From contig CACNTB010000003.1 of assembly GCA_902623305.1 (NCBI GenBank), forward strand, positions 36,796 to 100,795: DNA of 64,000 nucleotides. Direction: 5' to 3'. Below the pieces are notes generated by a model that worked only from the letters and a program-made list of their open reading frames with translations, did no database searches and was not told the origin of the DNA. Made by a program: the position numbers and the translations under genes. Shown here in pieces: positions 39,981 through 48,632 of the stretch; positions within the stretch are counted from its first letter, which is position 1; every line of letters begins with the position of its first letter. The stretch comes from an uncultured Pelagibacteraceae bacterium (GTDB taxonomy: Bacteria > Pseudomonadota > Alphaproteobacteria > Pelagibacterales > Pelagibacteraceae).

Positions 39981-40517
39981 TTATGAGTTTGAAGCTTCAG
40001 TGTCATCTGAAGATACGTCTGCTTCTTGATTTTCTGATTCTGAAACTTCATCTAAAGAAACTTCTCCTTGCTCATTCATAGTTTCTTCACCTACTGAATT
40101 ATCAACTTCTGATATAGCTGTTTCAGATAGCTCGGCCAAATCTTCTTTAGTTACTTGAATTTTTTCTGGAGTTTTTCTCGCTCTTTTTGACGGCAAAATA
40201 GGTGCTCCACTTTTTGAAATTTCACCTTTGTATAAGTTTTCAAATTCATCACCTATTTCTTCATCATCCTCTGCTGTATCATCTATTTGCTCAACATGTT
40301 TTCTAAGTTTATAAACAGCACTCTCAGTTAAATCTGAAACTTTAATTTTTTTTTCTGCAATTTCTCTTAGAGAAATTACTGTGTTTTTATCATTATCTCT
40401 ATCTATTGTTGGTTCTATTCCTGCATTTAACTGAGTAGCTCTTTCTTTAGCAACTAATACTAATTCGTAAGGGCTCTCTACTTTATCTATACAGTCTTCT
40501 ACAGTTACTCTAGCCAT
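39981..40517 (-). CDS. rpoZ: RNA polymerase omega subunit with long acidic C-terminal extension
   Basis: MARVTVEDCIDKVESPYELVLVAKERATQLNAG, VISLREIAEKKI. Confidence 0.93.
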   Translation of the reverse strand: MARVTVEDCIDKVESPYELVLVAKERATQLNAGIEPTIDRDNDKNTVISLREIAEKKIKVSDLTESAVYKLRKHVEQIDDTAEDDEEIGDEFENLYKGEISKSGAPILPSKRARKTPEKIQVTKEDLAELSETAISEVDNSVGEETMNEQGEVSLDEVSESENQEADVSSDDTEASNS

Positions 40518-40560
40518 GCGCAGTATCTATACAGTGAGCCTTTAAAAATCAAGGGCTATT

Positions 40561-41766
40561 TTATAAATTATAAGGATTCAGCTTATTTTTAACCAAATAA
40601 AGAAGGATTATAGAGCTAAAAATATAGGCTCCTGAAACAACAGCTATATGTTCAATCGAAAAACCAATATCAATCAAAAATCCAAATAAAGCTGTACCAA
40701 AAGCTGTTGAAAATACCATTAGTGCAGTTGTTAAGGCCTTTATAGATCCAATATATTTAACACCATAAATCTCGGCCCATGTTGAAGAACCAAGAACATT
40801 TGCTAGGCCATTAGTTACTCCAAGTAAACCAAAAAATACAAAAGAAGATAAGGGTGCATCAAAAAAGTAAAGAACCACAGTTGAAAAAAAAAGTGGGACA
40901 TTCATGTAAATTAATAATTTTCTGCTTGAAAATTTATCTATTAAAAAACCAGAGATAAAAAGAGTAATCACTGATAAAATTGAGTAGGCCATAAATGATT
41001 GTGCAATCACGTAGGGTCCCCACTCTTTAGAAGAAGATATAAAAGACTGATAAACAAAAGATCCTGTTGCAATCCATGGCATTGCTAACATCGTCATACA
41101 AATGATGTAAAATCTATAATCTTTTAAAACCTCTATTCTTTTCCATTGTTTAATTTCTTTATTATTCTCTTCTAATTTAGATTCCTCTCTTGTATCAAGC
41201 TTAACATCTTTAACTAAAATAAATGTTGCAGCGGGTAAAATTAATATAATCAAAATAGAAATTGAAACCCAAATGTCTCTCCATTCTATAAAAGTTAATA
41301 AAAAAACAATTAAAACTGGCATAACAAATTCAGCCAATGACAATCCTAACCAACCTGTACTTAAAGCTCTTCCTCTATTTTTTTCAAAAAAACGAGATAT
41401 GGTGGTTGTTGCTGTGTGACTTGATAATCCTTGTCCAGCTAATCGCATTAAAAAAATTCCTATAAATAAAAAAATAACAGATGAAATTTTTGAAAATATA
41501 AAGCAAGAGGCAGATAGAAAAATAATTACATAAGAAGCAAATTTTAAAATGTTTACGTCATCAATTTTTTTTCCAATCCAAACTAAAACAATACTACTTA
41601 GTAAAGTTGCTGATGCGTAAATTGAGCCAAATTGTCCATGTGTAATTGATAGGGCGTCTCTAATACTAGAATTAAATAGACCAAGAAAAAAACTCTGTCC
41701 AAAACTTGAAAAAAATGTAAAAATAAATCCAAATACAATTACTTTTAAACTTAAACTTTTAAACAT
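40561..41766 (-). CDS. MFS transporter
   Basis: About 12 TM segments, GKKIDD loop, FEKNRGRALSTGWLG. Confidence 0.88.
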   Translation of the reverse strand: MFKSLSLKVIVFGFIFTFFSSFGQSFFLGLFNSSIRDALSITHGQFGSIYASATLLSSIVLVWIGKKIDDVNILKFASYVIIFLSASCFIFSKISSVIFLFIGIFLMRLAGQGLSSHTATTTISRFFEKNRGRALSTGWLGLSLAEFVMPVLIVFLLTFIEWRDIWVSISILIILILPAATFILVKDVKLDTREESKLEENNKEIKQWKRIEVLKDYRFYIICMTMLAMPWIATGSFVYQSFISSSKEWGPYVIAQSFMAYSILSVITLFISGFLIDKFSSRKLLIYMNVPLFFSTVVLYFFDAPLSSFVFFGLLGVTNGLANVLGSSTWAEIYGVKYIGSIKALTTALMVFSTAFGTALFGFLIDIGFSIEHIAVVSGAYIFSSIILLYLVKNKLNPYNL

Positions 41767-41777
41767 AGAAAAAAATT

Positions 41778-42647
41778 ATGACTTGTAATGTTGCTTTCAT
41801 AGGTCTTGGTGTTATGGGCTACCCAATGGCTGGATATATATCAAAAGCCGGACATAATGTAACTGTTTTTAATAGAACAAAATCAAAAGCTGAAAAATGG
41901 ATTGGTGAATATAAAGGCAAAATAGCAGAAACTCCTTCAGAAGCAGCAAAGGATGCTGAATATATTTTTACATGTGTTGGTAATGATAACGACTTAAGAG
42001 AGGTAACGTTTGGAGAAAATGGTGCTTTCAAAAATATTCAAAAAGGTGCAGTCTATGTTGACAACACAACCGCTTCAGCAACTATAGCAAGAGAGATATA
42101 CGAATATTCAAAAAAAAATGGATTTGGAGCATTAGACGCACCGGTTTCTGGTGGTCAAGCAGGTGCTGAAAATGGTGCTTTAACTGTAATGATTGGTGGT
42201 GATCAAGCTGACTTTGATAAAGCACAAGATAAGATAGATTGTTATAGCAAAAAAATGAAATTATTGGGATCAGCTGGTAGTGGTCAACTAGCTAAGATGG
42301 TTAATCAAATATGTATAGCAGGTTTGGTTCAGGGTTTGTCAGAAGGAATAAATTTTGGAATGAAGGCTGGATTAAATATGGAAGACGTCATTGAAGTGAT
42401 TTCGAAAGGAGCAGCACAATCTTGGCAAATGGAAAATAGATATAAAACTATGATTGAGGATAAATTTGATTTTGGTTTTGCAGTAGATTGGATGAGAAAA
42501 GATTTAAAAATCGCTATGGATGAAGCTAAAAATAATGGATCATTATTACCTATAACAGAAATAGTTGACAAATATTACGGAGAAATACAGGAGATGAAAG
42601 GTAACAGATGGGATACCTCAAGTTTAATCAAAAGATTTAGGAAGTAA
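41778..42647 (+). CDS. 3-hydroxyisobutyrate dehydrogenase-family NAD(P)-dependent oxidoreductase
   Basis: VAFIGLGVMGYPMAGYISKAGH, DAPVSGGQAGAENGALTVMIGG, GQLAKMVNQI. Confidence 0.92.
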   Translation: MTCNVAFIGLGVMGYPMAGYISKAGHNVTVFNRTKSKAEKWIGEYKGKIAETPSEAAKDAEYIFTCVGNDNDLREVTFGENGAFKNIQKGAVYVDNTTASATIAREIYEYSKKNGFGALDAPVSGGQAGAENGALTVMIGGDQADFDKAQDKIDCYSKKMKLLGSAGSGQLAKMVNQICIAGLVQGLSEGINFGMKAGLNMEDVIEVISKGAAQSWQMENRYKTMIEDKFDFGFAVDWMRKDLKIAMDEAKNNGSLLPITEIVDKYYGEIQEMKGNRWDTSSLIKRFRK

Positions 42648-42648
42648 C

Positions 42649-43248
42649 ATGCTACCCTCGTACTATGAGGATTTCTCAGAAATTAAAAAAAAAATTTGGT
42701 CTTTATTAGATAATGCTGTTAAGGACAGAAATTCTCCATTTAGGATCCCAGTTTTCGCTTGTGGAAATCAAAATGATATTGATGGAAGAATTGTTGTATT
42801 AAGAAAATCAGATCAAACAAATAATCTTGTGCAATTTCATAGCGATATAAGATCAGATAAAATTGAAAAATTGAAAGCTAATAAAAATGCTGCAATGTTA
42901 TTTTATGATAAAGACGAAAAGATACAGGTTAGATTAAAAGTAAAATGTATTATTAATCACAATAATGATGTAGCAAAAGAATCTTGGTCTAAAACTCAAC
43001 ATATTAGTAGAAAATGTTACTTAGTTGATCATGGTCCAGGAACAAAGTCAGACCTCCCAACTTCTGGACTGAAATTAGAATTGGATAATTTTGATTATAC
43101 AAAAGAACAAAGTGAAGAAGGTTACAAAAATTTTACTGTAATTCAGTGCAAGATTAAATCTATCGAGTGGTTATATTTAGCAGCTAAAGGCCATCGAAGA
43201 GCTAAATTTGATATTGAAAATAATAAACAAACCTGGTTAGTTCCTTAA
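42649..43248 (+). CDS. pyridoxamine 5'-phosphate oxidase-family FMN-binding protein
   Basis: VVLRKSDQTNNLVQFHSDIRSDKIEKLKANKNAAMLFYDK...C-terminal RRAKFDIE. Confidence 0.8.
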   Translation: MLPSYYEDFSEIKKKIWSLLDNAVKDRNSPFRIPVFACGNQNDIDGRIVVLRKSDQTNNLVQFHSDIRSDKIEKLKANKNAAMLFYDKDEKIQVRLKVKCIINHNNDVAKESWSKTQHISRKCYLVDHGPGTKSDLPTSGLKLELDNFDYTKEQSEEGYKNFTVIQCKIKSIEWLYLAAKGHRRAKFDIENNKQTWLVP

Positions 43249-43249
43249 A

Positions 43250-43963
43250 ATGAAAATAGTTAATCTGATAGCTTTCAAAATAATTTTAATAAGTTTAATA
43301 AACTTGAATGTTGTTAGTGCTGAAAGTAAAAATGAATTATCAATAGGTATTGCTATTGGGACTGGTATTATGGAAAATGTTAAAGGAATGCATACTCCGG
43401 TTACTGGTAATCCTGGTACAAATGTAAAAGGCTTAGTTTTAGATGACGATAGTTTAAATACAATATATTCACTAAGTATTGATTATAATAAATATCTAAA
43501 AGATAATTTATATTTAAATTCAGGTATTTCTTTCGCTCGCCATTATACTGTTGATACAAATATTACTTTTGATGGTGGATATAATTCAGAATTTCCAGAT
43601 ATACATTTTAGGGGCTTGGCTTTAGAATTGGGTCCAAGTTACCGATTTAATAAAATTTTAAATTTTACACCCTATATAGGTTTAAACGCTTCTAGCTTTC
43701 TGGGTTTTCAGTCTGATACAAACTATGCTGCTAATGGAAGTGGCGTATATGGAGAAGGAGGCGCAGAAACGTTTGTTAAATGTTTTGGTATGACACCTAA
43801 CTTAGGTTTTTTTATAAATTCAGGTTTTTTAAAAAACTATGGATTTTCAATAGAAAATTTAATTTTGTCATGTGATAATGATCATAATAGAAGCATGACC
43901 GAAGGCTACACAGCTGATTTTAATATAGTTCATTACAGATTGGATTACCGAATAAACTTTTAA
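43250..43963 (+). CDS. outer-membrane beta-barrel-like protein
   Basis: Signal peptide ending NVVSA^ES, alternating strand pattern, C-terminal IVHYRLDYRINF ending in aromatic residue. Confidence 0.7.
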   Translation: MKIVNLIAFKIILISLINLNVVSAESKNELSIGIAIGTGIMENVKGMHTPVTGNPGTNVKGLVLDDDSLNTIYSLSIDYNKYLKDNLYLNSGISFARHYTVDTNITFDGGYNSEFPDIHFRGLALELGPSYRFNKILNFTPYIGLNASSFLGFQSDTNYAANGSGVYGEGGAETFVKCFGMTPNLGFFINSGFLKNYGFSIENLILSCDNDHNRSMTEGYTADFNIVHYRLDYRINF

Positions 43964-43982
43964 ATAAATGACAAATCTTTTC

Positions 43983-44273
43983 TCATATCCCTTTAATAAT
44001 TATATTTGTACCCTCGGAATTATCTAATCTTATTTGTTTTATTGGTTTATATTCTTCAGAATTATACCATTCTAATGCTTTTTCATATGTAGGGAATTTA
44101 AGAATAATAATTCTAGGAAATTTTGTTTCTCCATCAAAAATTTGAAATTCACCAGCTCTTACTAAAAATTCTCCACCAAATTTTTTTACAAGTGGAGTAA
44201 CTTTTTCGACATATTCTTTATAATTTTCAGGGTTCGTGATTTTTAATTGTGCTATTACATATCCTGCTGGCAT
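43983..44273 (-). CDS. DUF1330 domain protein (second copy)
   Basis: AGYVIAQLKITNPENYKEYVEKVTPLVKKFGGEFLVRAG...EWYNSEEYKPIKQIR. Confidence 0.88.
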   Translation of the reverse strand: MPAGYVIAQLKITNPENYKEYVEKVTPLVKKFGGEFLVRAGEFQIFDGETKFPRIIILKFPTYEKALEWYNSEEYKPIKQIRLDNSEGTNIIIKGI

Positions 44274-44329
44274 TATTTTCTCCTATATAAAAAAGTTAAC
44301 TAAAAAACTTATAAATATTTCTTAATACT

Positions 44330-45232
44330 TTAATTTAGCAATTTTTCTTCTTTAGGAGCAAGCACTACTGCTAAAATTCCTCCTAAAACTATCAACGAGC
44401 TACCCGCTATCTCTCTCCAACCAAATGGTTCGTTTGTAAGTATACCTGAGCTTATTACTCCAACAACAATTTCTGCAAGAAAAAGAATTGAACATAAACC
44501 TGCTCCTAATTTACTTGGAGCCCAAAGTATTACTATTGCAGTAGGAATAAAATAAAAAACAGATATTACAAATAAAAAAGAAGACATAGAAATGAAAGCT
44601 TCAATAGCAGGCATTTCTCCAAGGTAATCAACTAAAAAAAATCCAGCAACTATATTAAATAAAGCTCCATAGAAAAAAAAAGAAAATACAATTGGAAATA
44701 CGCCGTCAGTTTTAAGAACTTCAAGTCTTATCATTCCTCCAGCAAATATTGCACCACCCGCTAAAGCCAACCAATCTCCAGCATTTTCTGGAAGGGGTAT
44801 AATAGTTTGTTTACTAAAAACTATCCATAAACCACCAAGAGCTAGGCCCAATGTAAGCACTCTTTCTAAACCCGGTCTTTTTTTTAAAAATAATATTTCA
44901 AAAATTGTCGTCCAAATTGGCGTCATATAAAATAATATTAAAGCTCGAACAACATCAGTTAAAAGAAAACTTAAAGCATAACAAATAAAACCACCACCAA
45001 CTAGTAAACCAGTGATGGGTAACTCTAAACCTGTTTCTTTTTTTTTAATTAATCTCCAAATAGCTATTGGTAACAATATTAAAAATCCAATTATCATTTG
45101 AGCAATAGTTCCCCATCCACCTGTGAGACCACCTTCAACAAGTATTCTTTGTGGTAACCAATAAATTCCCCAAGACCCAGCTGAAAAAGCTAAAGCAAAA
45201 GCAATTTTAAAATGATGAGGGTGTCTAGTCAT
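44330..45232 (-). CDS. EamA/DMT family transporter
   Basis: About 10 TM segments, repeated EamA layout, GLGLALGGLWIVF-like motifs. Confidence 0.85.
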   Translation of the reverse strand: MTRHPHHFKIAFALAFSAGSWGIYWLPQRILVEGGLTGGWGTIAQMIIGFLILLPIAIWRLIKKKETGLELPITGLLVGGGFICYALSFLLTDVVRALILFYMTPIWTTIFEILFLKKRPGLERVLTLGLALGGLWIVFSKQTIIPLPENAGDWLALAGGAIFAGGMIRLEVLKTDGVFPIVFSFFFYGALFNIVAGFFLVDYLGEMPAIEAFISMSSFLFVISVFYFIPTAIVILWAPSKLGAGLCSILFLAEIVVGVISSGILTNEPFGWREIAGSSLIVLGGILAVVLAPKEEKLLN

Positions 45233-45423
45233 TAATATAAATTAGTTATAATTAAAAATTGATTTAGAAGATTATAAAAGTTTTTGGCTATTACCTTAAA
45301 ATTTTTTGCAGATTTTGAATTAACGGGATAATATTAAATTATCAGGTTGTATTCAAATTATATATTCATCTTTTTTTAAAATAAATCAGTTGAAAAAAAA
45401 ATTTAATATGTAAAAATTATTTT

Positions 45424-45571
45424 AGGAGGTTATAACTATGAAGTCAGCACCAGATACTTAGCTGGTGAGAATCAAATCAATTAAAACTAGAAATAAAATC
45501 CATTATATGGATTTAGCCAAAGGGCATAAATAAGGGGAGCTCTTACGGCACAACCTAAGAGCGACCCCCTT
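45424..45571. other. hairpin-rich intergenic element with SD and 7-codon mini-ORF (MKSAPDT); possible structured RNA
   Basis: AGGAGG at 45424-45429, ATG at 45438 to TAG at 45461; hairpins CACCAG/CTGGTG, AAATCCA/TGGATTT and AAGGGG..CTCTTA/TAAGAG..CCCCTT. Confidence 0.4.
45532..45571 (-). terminator. possible terminator of the gamma carbonic anhydrase gene (compound hairpin)
   Basis: Minus strand AAGGGGGTCGCTCTTAggttgtgccgTAAGAGCTCCCCTTATTTAT starts ~5 bp after the stop codon. Confidence 0.45.
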
Positions 45572-45576
45572 CTTAA

Positions 45577-46089
45577 TTAAAAAATACTTTTAGAATATTT
45601 TTTCCAATTATCTTGGTAGTGATTAGTATTTTCCCAAACTGCTTTTTTTTCCTCTTCAGTTACTTCTCTAACTACTTTTCCTGGAGAACCAACTACTAAA
45701 GAGTTGTCAGGAATTATTTTATTTTCAGTGATAAGGGATTTAGCTCCGATAATACAATTTTTTCCAATATTGGCTTTATTTAAGATGACAGCTCCAATTC
45801 CAATTAAACTGTTGTCTCCAATAGTACATCCATGAAGCATAACTAAATGGCCAACAGTAACATTTTTTCCTACTTTTAGAGGGCAGCCCGGATCTGTGTG
45901 CAATACGCTTCCATCTTGTACATTAGATCCTTCACCAATATGAATATTTTCAATATCTCCTCTAAGAACTGCGTTAAACCAAATACTTGTATTTTTTTCT
46001 AAAGTAACATCTCCTATTATTGTGGCATTAGGAGCTACCCAATTTTCGCCAGAGTTTTTTGGTTTTTTATCTTTTAAATCATAAAACAT
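45577..46089 (-). CDS. gamma carbonic anhydrase-like hexapeptide protein
   Basis: GDVTLEKNTSIWFNAVLRGDIENIHIGEGSNVQDGSVLHTD, VGHLVMLHGCTIGDNSLIGIGA. Confidence 0.93.
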   Translation of the reverse strand: MFYDLKDKKPKNSGENWVAPNATIIGDVTLEKNTSIWFNAVLRGDIENIHIGEGSNVQDGSVLHTDPGCPLKVGKNVTVGHLVMLHGCTIGDNSLIGIGAVILNKANIGKNCIIGAKSLITENKIIPDNSLVVGSPGKVVREVTEEEKKAVWENTNHYQDNWKKYSKSIF

Positions 46090-46108
46090 AATCTATATAT
46101 TTTACATT

Positions 46109-46663
46109 ATGCCCATTCAAACTCCAATATGTGATTTTGGTCAAAAAGCTATTCCATTTGAATTAAAATCTACTGAAAATAAAATTCTATCATTAAATGA
46201 TATCAAAGGTGAAAATGGAACTTTGATAATGTTCATTTGTAATCATTGCCCATATGTAAAAGCTATTACAAAAGAATTGGTTGAAGATTGTAGTGAATTA
46301 AACAAAATTGGTATCAGCTCAGTAGCTATCTGCTCAAATGACTTTATTAATTATCCAGATGACTCGTTTGATAACATGATTAAGTTTTCAAATGAAAATC
46401 ATTTCAATTTTCCTTACTTGCATGACGAAACTCAAGAAGTTGCTAAAGCATATGATGCTGTATGCACTCCTGATTTCTTTGGCTATAATAAAAATTTAGA
46501 ACTTCAATACAGAGGGCGATTAAAAGAGCTCAAAAAATTTATTCCAGTTAAAGACGGAGAAAGTGATCTACTAACAGCTATGAAGCAAATAGCTGAAACC
46601 GGAAAAGGTCCTAGAGATCAAATACCAAGTGCAGGCTGTGGTATTAAATGGAAGTATGATTAA
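46109..46663 (+). CDS. thioredoxin-like/redoxin family protein
   Basis: GTLIMFICNHCPYVKAITKEL, AVCTPDFFGY, C-terminal PSAGCGIKWK. Confidence 0.88.
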   Translation: MPIQTPICDFGQKAIPFELKSTENKILSLNDIKGENGTLIMFICNHCPYVKAITKELVEDCSELNKIGISSVAICSNDFINYPDDSFDNMIKFSNENHFNFPYLHDETQEVAKAYDAVCTPDFFGYNKNLELQYRGRLKELKKFIPVKDGESDLLTAMKQIAETGKGPRDQIPSAGCGIKWKYD

Positions 46664-47745
46664 TGTATCTAATTGTAACTAGATCATTCCCACCTGAACT
46701 TGGTGGCATGCAAAATCTAATGTGGGGCCTTTCAAGAGAACTGTCTAAAAACTTTATGATAAAAGTTTTTGCAGATCATATAGAAGGTCACAAAGAATTT
46801 GATGAGCAAGCTTCTTTTTCTATCGAGAGAGTTGGAGGAATTAAACTACTTAGAAAATATAGGAAAGCACAATTAATTAATGAATATATCAAAGAAAATA
46901 AAATTGATGGTGTTATTGCTGATCATTGGAAAAGTTTAGAACTTATTAAAACTTCAAAAAAAAAATACTGTTTAATTCATAGTAAAGAAATCAACCATCC
47001 AAAAGGCTCTAGTCAAAATAAAAGAGTGGTTAGTGTTTTAAATAATGTTGAAAAAGTTATAGCAAATTCTCAGTTTACAAAAAATCTAGCGATAGAACTT
47101 GGTGTTAATACAAATAATGTAATTGTAATAAATCCAGGTGTGGATCCTATCGAGGAATTAAACAAAAAAACTTTAGATAAAGTTGAAAGTATACTTAAAG
47201 TTAAAAATCCAAGACTGATCACTGTTTCAAGATTTGACAAGCGAAAAAATCATGAAAAAATAATAATGGCATTGAGAAATTTAAAACAAATTTATCCTGA
47301 TATTGTTTACATTTGTGTTGGGTATGGAGAAGAAGAAGAAAATATAAAAAAACTAATCAAAGAACTAGATCTTGAGGCGCAAGTAATGTTTTTTAAAAAT
47401 ATTAGTAATGATTTAAAAAATGCATTAGTTTCAAAATCAAATATCTTTGTAATGCCTTCAATAATTCATAAAAAATCAGTTGAAGGTTTTGGTATTGCGT
47501 ATGTTGAAGCTGCACAATGTGGTGTTCCATCGATTGGTGGTAAAGATGGTGGAGCTGCAGATGCAATTGATCATGAAAAAACTGGTTTAATATGTGATGG
47601 TAACAGTCTCGATGATATTTATTCCTCAATTAATTCAATGTTGGAAAATAAAAAATATTTAGAGCTTGGAAAAAATGCAAAAGAATTTGTGAATAAATTT
47701 CAATGGTCAAAAATAGTTGAAGAATACAAAAAGATACTAAATTGA
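46663..47745 (+). CDS. glycosyltransferase family 4 (group 1)
   Basis: SFPPELGGMQNLMWGLSREL, VNPGVDP-like, EGFGIAYVEAAQCGVPSIGGKDGGA. Confidence 0.9.
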   Translation: MYLIVTRSFPPELGGMQNLMWGLSRELSKNFMIKVFADHIEGHKEFDEQASFSIERVGGIKLLRKYRKAQLINEYIKENKIDGVIADHWKSLELIKTSKKKYCLIHSKEINHPKGSSQNKRVVSVLNNVEKVIANSQFTKNLAIELGVNTNNVIVINPGVDPIEELNKKTLDKVESILKVKNPRLITVSRFDKRKNHEKIIMALRNLKQIYPDIVYICVGYGEEEENIKKLIKELDLEAQVMFFKNISNDLKNALVSKSNIFVMPSIIHKKSVEGFGIAYVEAAQCGVPSIGGKDGGAADAIDHEKTGLICDGNSLDDIYSSINSMLENKKYLELGKNAKEFVNKFQWSKIVEEYKKILN

Positions 47746-48632
47746 TTTCAAATAATAAATTAGCAATTTTTTTAATTATAATCTCAGTTTTTTGTGGAAC
47801 ATTAATGTTAACCTTTTTAAAATTAGCACAAGAGGAAGTTAATGTTTATGTTGCAGGATTTTTCAGATTTTTATTTGGTTTACTAGTTATTTTTCCTTAC
47901 ATGTTAAAATCTAAATTTACAGTTTTTAGAACAAAACATCATAAAAAACATTTTTTAAGAGCGTTTTTAAATTTACCTTCAATGCTTTTGTATTTCTCAG
48001 CTTTAGTAATGATGCCAATTGAAAAAGCTACAGCAATTTCTTTTGTTGTTCCTTTCATAGTAACTATTTTAGCTGTTTTGTTTCTTGGAGAAAAAATTTA
48101 CATATATAGAAGTTTTGCACTAATATTAGGATTTATTGGAATGTTGATAATTTTAAGACCAGGAATAATTGAAATATCTACCGGTGTTTATATGGCACTA
48201 GCCTCATCTTTTATGTGGTCAATAGTGATTATAATTACAAAAACTATTACAAAAGATGATAGCTCAATTACAATTTTATCTTATGGATACACGTATATGA
48301 CAATTTTTAGTTTCATTATTGCGTTGTTTTATTGGCAAACACCGAGTTTAAAAATTTTAATTTATTTATTTTTTGCAGGTCTATCTGGCACTTTGTTACA
48401 TCTTTGTATTAATCACGCTTATAAACTAGTAGATGTGAGCATGACTCAACCCTATTCTTTTCTAAGTTTAGTCTTTGCTTCTTTAATTGGCTATTATGTT
48501 TTTAGCGAAACACCCGATCTCTTCACTTGGATTGGTGCTAGTGTTATATTTTTAGGTGTTTTCATCATGTCGTATCGTGAAATGAAGCTTGATAAAGAAA
48601 TTATTAGAAAAAGAATAGATATTAAATCTTAA
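47742..48632 (+). CDS. EamA/DMT family transporter
   Basis: 10 TM segments, FLGEKIYIYRSFALILGFIGMLIILRPG; TTG/ATT-type start. Confidence 0.88.
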   Translation: MISNNKLAIFLIIISVFCGTLMLTFLKLAQEEVNVYVAGFFRFLFGLLVIFPYMLKSKFTVFRTKHHKKHFLRAFLNLPSMLLYFSALVMMPIEKATAISFVVPFIVTILAVLFLGEKIYIYRSFALILGFIGMLIILRPGIIEISTGVYMALASSFMWSIVIIITKTITKDDSSITILSYGYTYMTIFSFIIALFYWQTPSLKILIYLFFAGLSGTLLHLCINHAYKLVDVSMTQPYSFLSLVFASLIGYYVFSETPDLFTWIGASVIFLGVFIMSYREMKLDKEIIRKRIDIKS

